Positions 4,640-5,463 of a stretch of DNA of 5,463 nt are shown here, piece by piece. The stretch is taken from NCBI GenBank assembly GCA_030524065.1, contig JAUNHF010000129.1, forward strand, positions 1 to 5,463, written 5' to 3'. Source of the stretch: Deinococcus sp. GTDB lineage: Bacteria > Deinococcota > Deinococci > Deinococcales > Deinococcaceae. Both the position numbers and the translations under genes were made by a program. The notes beneath the pieces were generated by a model. It was not told the origin of the DNA and searched no databases. It was given only the letters and a program-made list of their open reading frames with translations. Numbering within the stretch: the stretch's first letter is position 1; each line of letters begins with the position of its first letter.

Positions 4640-5463
4640 TCATTCGTCAGGTCTGTCCGCGAGGCCCAGCTGCCGCCGCAGCCAGCGCCCCCCCTGCACC
4701 ACATCGGCCAGCGGAGGCGGCCCGGCCAGCCCGGTCCAGGCGAGCGGGACCCGCGCCCGGGTGTGTGAAGCTGTTGTCAGATCTTCCAGGTTGCCGTGGT
4801 CACTGGTCACGGTCACGGCCCCCCCAGCGGCCAGCAGTCCGGCCAGCAGGGCGTCTATTCGGCGCAGGTACTCGCGCCCAGCTTCCAGGGCGGTGGCCGG
4901 CGCCGCGTGCCGCAGGTGGCCGATGGTGTCGCCCAGCCACAGGTCCAGCATGACCAGGTCGTAGCTCTGTGCCTGCGCGGCCCCCGCTAGGCGCTCTCCA
5001 AGCCGGGCGCAGGCTTCCGCAGGGCGCTGCGGCAGCCAAGGCGCGGCGTGGTCCAGCCCCAGGGTAGGCGGCACTCCCGGTAGGTCGGGCGGGTTGAGCG
5101 GCAATCCCGCGCTCAGCACGGAATAGGGAAAGCAGCCGTGCCGGGGCCGCCGACGGTGAGCCGCGACGTAGCCGGGCGGGTAAAAGTTCGCCAGGGCCAC
5201 GCGTCCGCCCGCCGACGTCAGCTGCGCGGGCAGACTGGCGCGGTCCAGCAATCCGCGCAGCGTAGGCCCCGGCTGCGGTCCAAAGTGCTCGCCCATGTAG
5301 GCCACTGCGTCCTGGCCCGTCAGCCAGCAGCTTTGCCCGGTGGCCGACTGCGGCAGGCCCGGCACGCCCAGCGCCGCGTCCAGGGCCTGCCCAGCGTCTA
5401 TCAGCGGGCGCAGCGCGGGCAGCTCGGTGTCCCACACACTGCCCGGCGGAGCGTCCAGCGGGT
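4640..5463 (-). CDS. Alkaline-phosphatase-superfamily metalloenzyme, N-terminus cut by window edge
   Basis: The frame is open to the right edge. An internal GTG at 5437 is probably not the start, because [15 protein letters not shown] continues upstream and the family needs an N-terminal metal-binding Asp that would lie off-window. Counting from the GTG at 5437, GQS (34-36) aligns with the GNS of cofactor-independent phosphoglycerate mutase, making S36 the likely nucleophile. GDTIGH (169-174) supplies D170 and H174, TSDHGNLED (211-219) supplies D213 and H214, and H225 in ASHTRARVP completes the two-metal set. The insertion between the nucleophile and D170 is only about 130 residues, shorter than in true iPGM, so this is a smaller phosphatase- or phosphomutase-like relative of unknown substrate. 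There is no sign of export in the visible part. The stop is TGA at 4640-4642. Confidence 0.88.
   Translation of the reverse strand, partial: PLDAPPGSVWDTELPALRPLIDAGQALDAALGVPGLPQSATGQSCWLTGQDAVAYMGEHFGPQPGPTLRGLLDRASLPAQLTSAGGRVALANFYPPGYVAAHRRRPRHGCFPYSVLSAGLPLNPPDLPGVPPTLGLDHAAPWLPQRPAEACARLGERLAGAAQAQSYDLVMLDLWLGDTIGHLRHAAPATALEAGREYLRRIDALLAGLLAAGGAVTVTSDHGNLEDLTTASHTRARVPLAWTGLAGPPPLADVVQGGRWLRRQLGLADRPDE

Overview
The window is GC-rich bacterial chromosomal DNA. The products, the AGGAGG-type ribosome binding sites and the compact layout suggest the Deinococcus lineage. This is a recognition-based inference from protein style, because the window holds no rRNA or marker gene that would settle it. 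No tRNA, rRNA, insertion sequence, integrase or CRISPR array is visible, and there is no sign of recent horizontal transfer.

Layout, left to right. (1) Positions 1-548, minus strand: the 5' part of a beta-propeller (WD40-like) protein that runs off the left edge. (2) Positions 549-740: a divergent intergenic stretch. (3) Positions 741-1652, plus strand: a 303-residue DUF4388/PATAN-type protein followed by two tandem helix-rich winged-helix-like modules. (4) Positions 1653-1849: a convergent intergenic stretch with two hairpins that may act as terminators. (5) Positions 1850-4056, minus strand: a tightly coupled pair, E1 alpha then E1 beta, of a thiamine-diphosphate-dependent 2-oxoacid dehydrogenase (pyruvate or branched-chain 2-oxoacid type). 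The two genes overlap by ATGA, and each has a strong Shine-Dalgarno sequence. (6) Positions 4057-4639: a 583-bp intergenic region unusually rich in protein-binding motifs. (7) Positions 4640-5463, minus strand: an alkaline-phosphatase-superfamily metalloenzyme, truncated at its N-terminus by the window edge.

The E1 subunits would form an alpha2beta2 heterotetramer that decarboxylates a 2-oxoacid and passes the acyl group to a lipoylated E2. Neither E2 nor E3 lies in the window, and the convergent neighbour shows that E2 is not immediately downstream of E1 beta. The propeller, DUF4388 and metalloenzyme genes have no evident metabolic link to E1.

The most interesting part is the 583-bp intergenic region. 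It holds three perfect consensus DnaA boxes (TTATCCACA). Two of them are the arms of a perfect 13-bp inverted repeat. It also holds a parS-like site (GAGGTCACGTGAAACA, 12/16 to the canonical ParB site, with one half-site perfect), two further GTTTCAC half-sites, an 11-bp-period direct repeat and an 11-bp palindrome. Combined DnaA and ParB-like motifs suggest a replication- or segregation-linked control site, possibly origin-proximal, or a DnaA-responsive promoter region for the E1 operon. No AT-rich unwinding element or dnaA/dnaN gene is seen, so I do not call it oriC.
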